A stretch of DNA of 62,456 nt from the NCBI GenBank assembly GCA_016293645.1, contig JAEDDW010000005.1, forward strand, positions 1 to 62,456, given 5' to 3'. Shown one piece after another: positions 60,227 through 62,456 of this stretch (the first letter of the stretch is position 1; the number at the start of each line of letters is the position of its first letter). Under the pieces are notes generated by a model that worked only from the letters and a program-made list of their open reading frames with translations, made no database searches and was not told where the DNA came from. The position numbers were made by a program, and so were the translations under genes. The stretch is from Treponema sp. (GTDB taxonomy: Bacteria; Spirochaetota; Spirochaetia; Treponematales; Treponemataceae).

Positions 60227-61222
60227 ATGAGCAATTTTCTTTACATCAACTATCCGGCCTGGATCAAACCGGAGATTTTTCCTGGAGTTCCATTGCTTGG
60301 ACTCATACGCTGGTACGGCCTCATGTACATCATCGCCTTTTCCGGAGCCTTCATCATACTGAAGAAACAGCTCAGGGAAGGTGCATTCGACACCCTGGAC
60401 AAAAAGGCTACGGAAGACGACATATTCAGCTTCATAGCCTTCGGAATCGTTTTCCTTCTTCTTGGAGCCAGAATTTTTTCCACTCTGGTCTATGACACAA
60501 GCGGACTTTACTGGAAAAAACCATGGCTCATTTTCTGGCCTTTTGACACCGTGACAAAAAAATTCACAGGCCTTGCTGGAATGAGCTACCACGGCGGATT
60601 CCTTGGCGGACTGCTTGGACTGATCATATGGTGCAGGGTCCACAAAAAACCTTTCTGGCAGTGGACGGACGCCATGTCTGTTGCCATTCCCCTTGGATAT
60701 ACATTCGGCCGCCTTGGAAACTTTCTGAACGGAGAGCTTTACGGCAGAATCACGACAATGCCATGGGGTGTCGTTTTCCCAAGGGCTGAGAAATTCTCAT
60801 CGAGCCTTGACTGGGTTCAGTCTTTTGCGGCGGAAATCGGAATGAACATTGACGGACTCAGGCTTGCAAACCTGCCCCGCCATCCAAGCCAGCTTTACGA
60901 ATCTTTCTTTGAAGGAATCTTCCTTTTCATCGTGCTCTGGAATCTGCGAAAGGTAAAGAAATTCCATGGATTCCTTACAGGATGCTATACCCTCGGATAC
61001 GGAATGGTAAGGTTTGTGATTGAATACTTCCGCGAGCCGGACGCTGACATCGGTTACAGGATTTCATCAGATGCAGGCGCAGCCCTTTACACAAACACTT
61101 CCCTGCTGAACATAAGCACGGGACAGATCCTGTGCTTTCTCATGATCACAGGCGGAATAGCGATAATTGTGGGTACATGGCTTTTGAGCAAAAAGAAAGC
61201 ATCGAAGCTGTCCCAAAAGTGA
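60227..61222 (+). CDS. lgt: Prolipoprotein diacylglyceryl transferase
   Basis: It adds diacylglycerol from phosphatidylglycerol to lipobox cysteines, the first step of lipoprotein maturation. The 331-residue protein has seven membrane spans and the signatures RWYGLMYIIAF, GMSYHGGFLGGLLG, GRLGNFLNGELYGR (the PG-binding loop, about 160-173), RHPSQLYESFFEG and FVIEYFREPD. I chose ATG 60227; only a weak GGAT is upstream. In lipoprotein-rich spirochaetes it should be essential. Confidence 0.95.
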   Translation: MSNFLYINYPAWIKPEIFPGVPLLGLIRWYGLMYIIAFSGAFIILKKQLREGAFDTLDKKATEDDIFSFIAFGIVFLLLGARIFSTLVYDTSGLYWKKPWLIFWPFDTVTKKFTGLAGMSYHGGFLGGLLGLIIWCRVHKKPFWQWTDAMSVAIPLGYTFGRLGNFLNGELYGRITTMPWGVVFPRAEKFSSSLDWVQSFAAEIGMNIDGLRLANLPRHPSQLYESFFEGIFLFIVLWNLRKVKKFHGFLTGCYTLGYGMVRFVIEYFREPDADIGYRISSDAGAALYTNTSLLNISTGQILCFLMITGGIAIIVGTWLLSKKKASKLSQK

Positions 61223-61230
61223 TTTTTCCA

Positions 61231-61375
61231 GGATCCCTGAGCCCGTCATAGGATCCCTTACCACAGCCAGGATCCCTGAGTGGTCCCTGAGCTCGTCGAA
61301 GGGTCCGCACAATACAAAGCAAGCGCAGCAGGATGCTTCGACTACGCTCAGCAGTCCTGAAACACTAAGCAGTCC
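61231..61375. repeat. Cluster of TTCGAC-core palindromes before the methyltransferase
   Basis: There are at least three units: GGATCC-CTGAGCCCGTCATA-GGATCC (degenerate core, 61231), GGTCCC-TGAGCTCGTCGAA-GGGTCC (61282-61306) and GGATGC-TTCGACTACGCTCA-GCAGTCC (61331-61357). Spacers between them repeat half-units (CAGGATCCCTGAG). Confidence 0.75.
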
Positions 61376-61416
61376 TGTATCGTCATAGGATCCCATACCA
61401 TAGATTTTTCCATATG

Positions 61417-61425
61417 TGTTATACT
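61417..61425 (+). promoter_or_regulatory. Extended -10 of the methyltransferase gene, leaderless
   Basis: TGT TATACT with six bases to the ATG at 61432 and no Shine-Dalgarno. The -35 region has no match, as expected for an extended -10 promoter. Confidence 0.55.
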
Positions 61426-61431
61426 GTGCTC

Positions 61432-62211
61432 ATGACACCAATCGAAAAATACTACAACAAGCACAAAGAAGACCACAGGCTCACAACCCGCCACGGAATG
61501 GTTGAATACCTTGTATCCATGAAATACATCCATGATTTTCTGCCGCCGGGAAAAGAAGGTTTCAAGATTGCAGACATTGGGGCTGGGACAGGCCGCTACA
61601 GTGTCGCCCTGGCGAATGAAGGCTATGATGTGACTGCCGTGGAACTTGTAAAGCACAACCTGGACATCCTTGAAAGCAAGCACGCAAAAGTAAAATGCTG
61701 GCCGGGTGATGCCCGGGACCTTTCTTTTCTGCAGGACAATACATTTGATCTTACGGTCTTTTTTGGGCCTCTATACCATCTCCACGGTGACGCCGAACGG
61801 CTCAAGGCATTCAATGAGGTCAAGAGGATCACAAAACCAGGCGGAACTATCCTTGCAGCCTATGTGATGAACGATTACAGCGTCGTGACCTACTGCTTCC
61901 GTGAGGAAAGGATCAACGGCCTCATCGCCACAGGACACATAGATGAAAGCTTTCACGTGCAGCCATCGGAAGAGGAACTTTATGAATACGTAAGGCTTGA
62001 GGATGTGGACAGACTGAACCGTCTTGCGGGCCTTGAAAGGATCAAGGTCTTCTCACCGGACGGACCCAGCGACTACATGAGACGCGAGCTGAACGCCATG
62101 AGCGAGGAAAGCTTTGGCCATTTTGTGGAATACCAGATGCGCAATGCGGAACGAGCGGAACTTCTTGGAGCCGGAAGCCACCTGGTTGACGTGCTGAGAG
62201 TAAAAAAATGA
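61432..62211 (+). CDS. Class I SAM-dependent methyltransferase
   Basis: A 259-residue methyltransferase. Motif I is IADIGAGTGRYSVALANEGY (about 45-64), followed by VTAVELVKHNLDIL (motif II) and FDLTVFFGPLYHLHG (motif IV region), then KPGGTILAAYVMND. The family is the UbiE/COQ5-like or SAM-methylase-25 type; the substrate is not apparent. The N-terminal YYNKHKEDHRLTTRHGMVEY is shared with a group of small-molecule methylases. The gene is flanked on both sides by TTCGAC palindromes. Confidence 0.85.
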   Translation: MTPIEKYYNKHKEDHRLTTRHGMVEYLVSMKYIHDFLPPGKEGFKIADIGAGTGRYSVALANEGYDVTAVELVKHNLDILESKHAKVKCWPGDARDLSFLQDNTFDLTVFFGPLYHLHGDAERLKAFNEVKRITKPGGTILAAYVMNDYSVVTYCFREERINGLIATGHIDESFHVQPSEEELYEYVRLEDVDRLNRLAGLERIKVFSPDGPSDYMRRELNAMSEESFGHFVEYQMRNAERAELLGAGSHLVDVLRVKK

Positions 62212-62227
62212 TTTCATAACTGACGCA

Positions 62228-62361
62228 GGACCCTTCGACGGGCTCAGGGATCCTGTATGAGGCGCTAGGACCCTCTAAAACGCTGCCAGGGCTGCTGAGC
62301 GCAGTCGAAGCACCTGGCATTGCTAAAGTTGCACACGGACCCTTCGACAGGCTCAGGGACC
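62228..62361. repeat. Cluster of TTCGAC-core palindromes after the methyltransferase
   Basis: Units: GGACCC-TTCGACGGGCTCA-GGGATCC (62228-62253), TGCCAGG...TGAGCGCAGTCGAA...CCTGGCA (62284-62319, perfect 7-bp outer arms) and GGACCC-TTCGACAGGCTCA-GGGACC (62337-62361). Confidence 0.8.
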
Positions 62362-62415
62362 GCTCAGGGATCCTAGGGGATGCAGGGGGCTTGGACGGAT
62401 GTCCCCGCTTGCTCT

Positions 62416-62456
62416 TTACTTTTCTGACAGTTGAATAACTTCTTCTAATGTCAAAT
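62416..62456 (-). CDS. Possible 3' end of a gene entering from the right edge
   Basis: The minus strand reads LTLEEVIQLSEK then a stop. The composition looks like a real protein end, but only 12 codons are visible, and no terminator follows. The family cannot be named. Confidence 0.25.
   Translation of the reverse strand, partial: LTLEEVIQLSEK

Overview
The window looks like part of a host-associated Treponema-type spirochaete chromosome. This rests on ribosomal operon order (rpsD, fusA, infA, map and adk are all absent from their usual places), the style of the protein sequences, a MinD/FlhG-like ATPase next to lgt, a periplasmic LivK without a lipobox, and recurrent extended -10 promoters (TGYTAWAHT). 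No 16S rRNA is present, so genus level is an inference. Almost all genes between 8 and 52 kb lie on the minus strand.

Layout. (1) 1-2.2 kb: decayed genes (a histidine phosphatase and a GGDEF protein, each missing its middle), an intact TraX-like membrane protein, and tRNA-Ile2(CAU) followed by tandem hairpins and two terminators. (2) 2.3-16.2 kb: an accessory defence island built on a type I restriction-modification locus. hsdR and hsdM are broken and hsdS is intact. Cargo includes a HigB toxin / HigA-ImmA fusion / membrane protein operon, a PHP-domain ABC-type ATPase with a small partner, a DUF4143-type AAA ATPase, an unknown membrane protein, and fragments of rhuM and a second hsdS. Chains of short palindromes lie inside the broken genes and between genes. 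(3) 16.3-21.8 kb: a CBS-ACT protein and livFGMHK, a branched-chain amino acid ABC importer. (4) 22-36.7 kb: the tuf-S10-spc-alpha superoperon from tuf to rplQ plus a small zinc-ribbon protein. (5) 37.4-50.4 kb: tRNA-Thr, rpmG, tRNA-Trp, secE, nusG, rplKAJL, rpoBC, rpsL and rpsG. (6) 50.5-62.5 kb: housekeeping genes (cysE, free-standing AICAR formyltransferase, STAS-zinc-ribbon protein, TrmJ-like methylase, ctp-rsmE-wecG/tagA-sigma54 activator operon, MinD-like ATPase, lgt, SAM methyltransferase), with palindromic repeats around a TTCGAC...GCTCA core near the end.

The two large translation blocks are read in the same direction and are separated by the str terminator and a long tuf leader. That leader carries an rrn-like boxB/boxA pair, which suggests Nus-factor antitermination of a 15-kb transcript that itself encodes S10/NusE. 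The rpsL promoter and the tRNA-Thr/rpmG/secE/nusG promoter both have AATT tracts repeated at about 10-bp spacing directly upstream, a likely curved-DNA activating module. At least four start codons sit 6-7 nt after an extended -10 box with no Shine-Dalgarno, so leaderless messages are probable.

The most unusual signals are the palindrome chains that replace conserved codons in hsdR and hsdM, the phased AATTC arrays, the boxA-like leader, and the three-gene HigB/HigA-ImmA/membrane operon. Everything here is from reading the sequence; no database or folding search was run.
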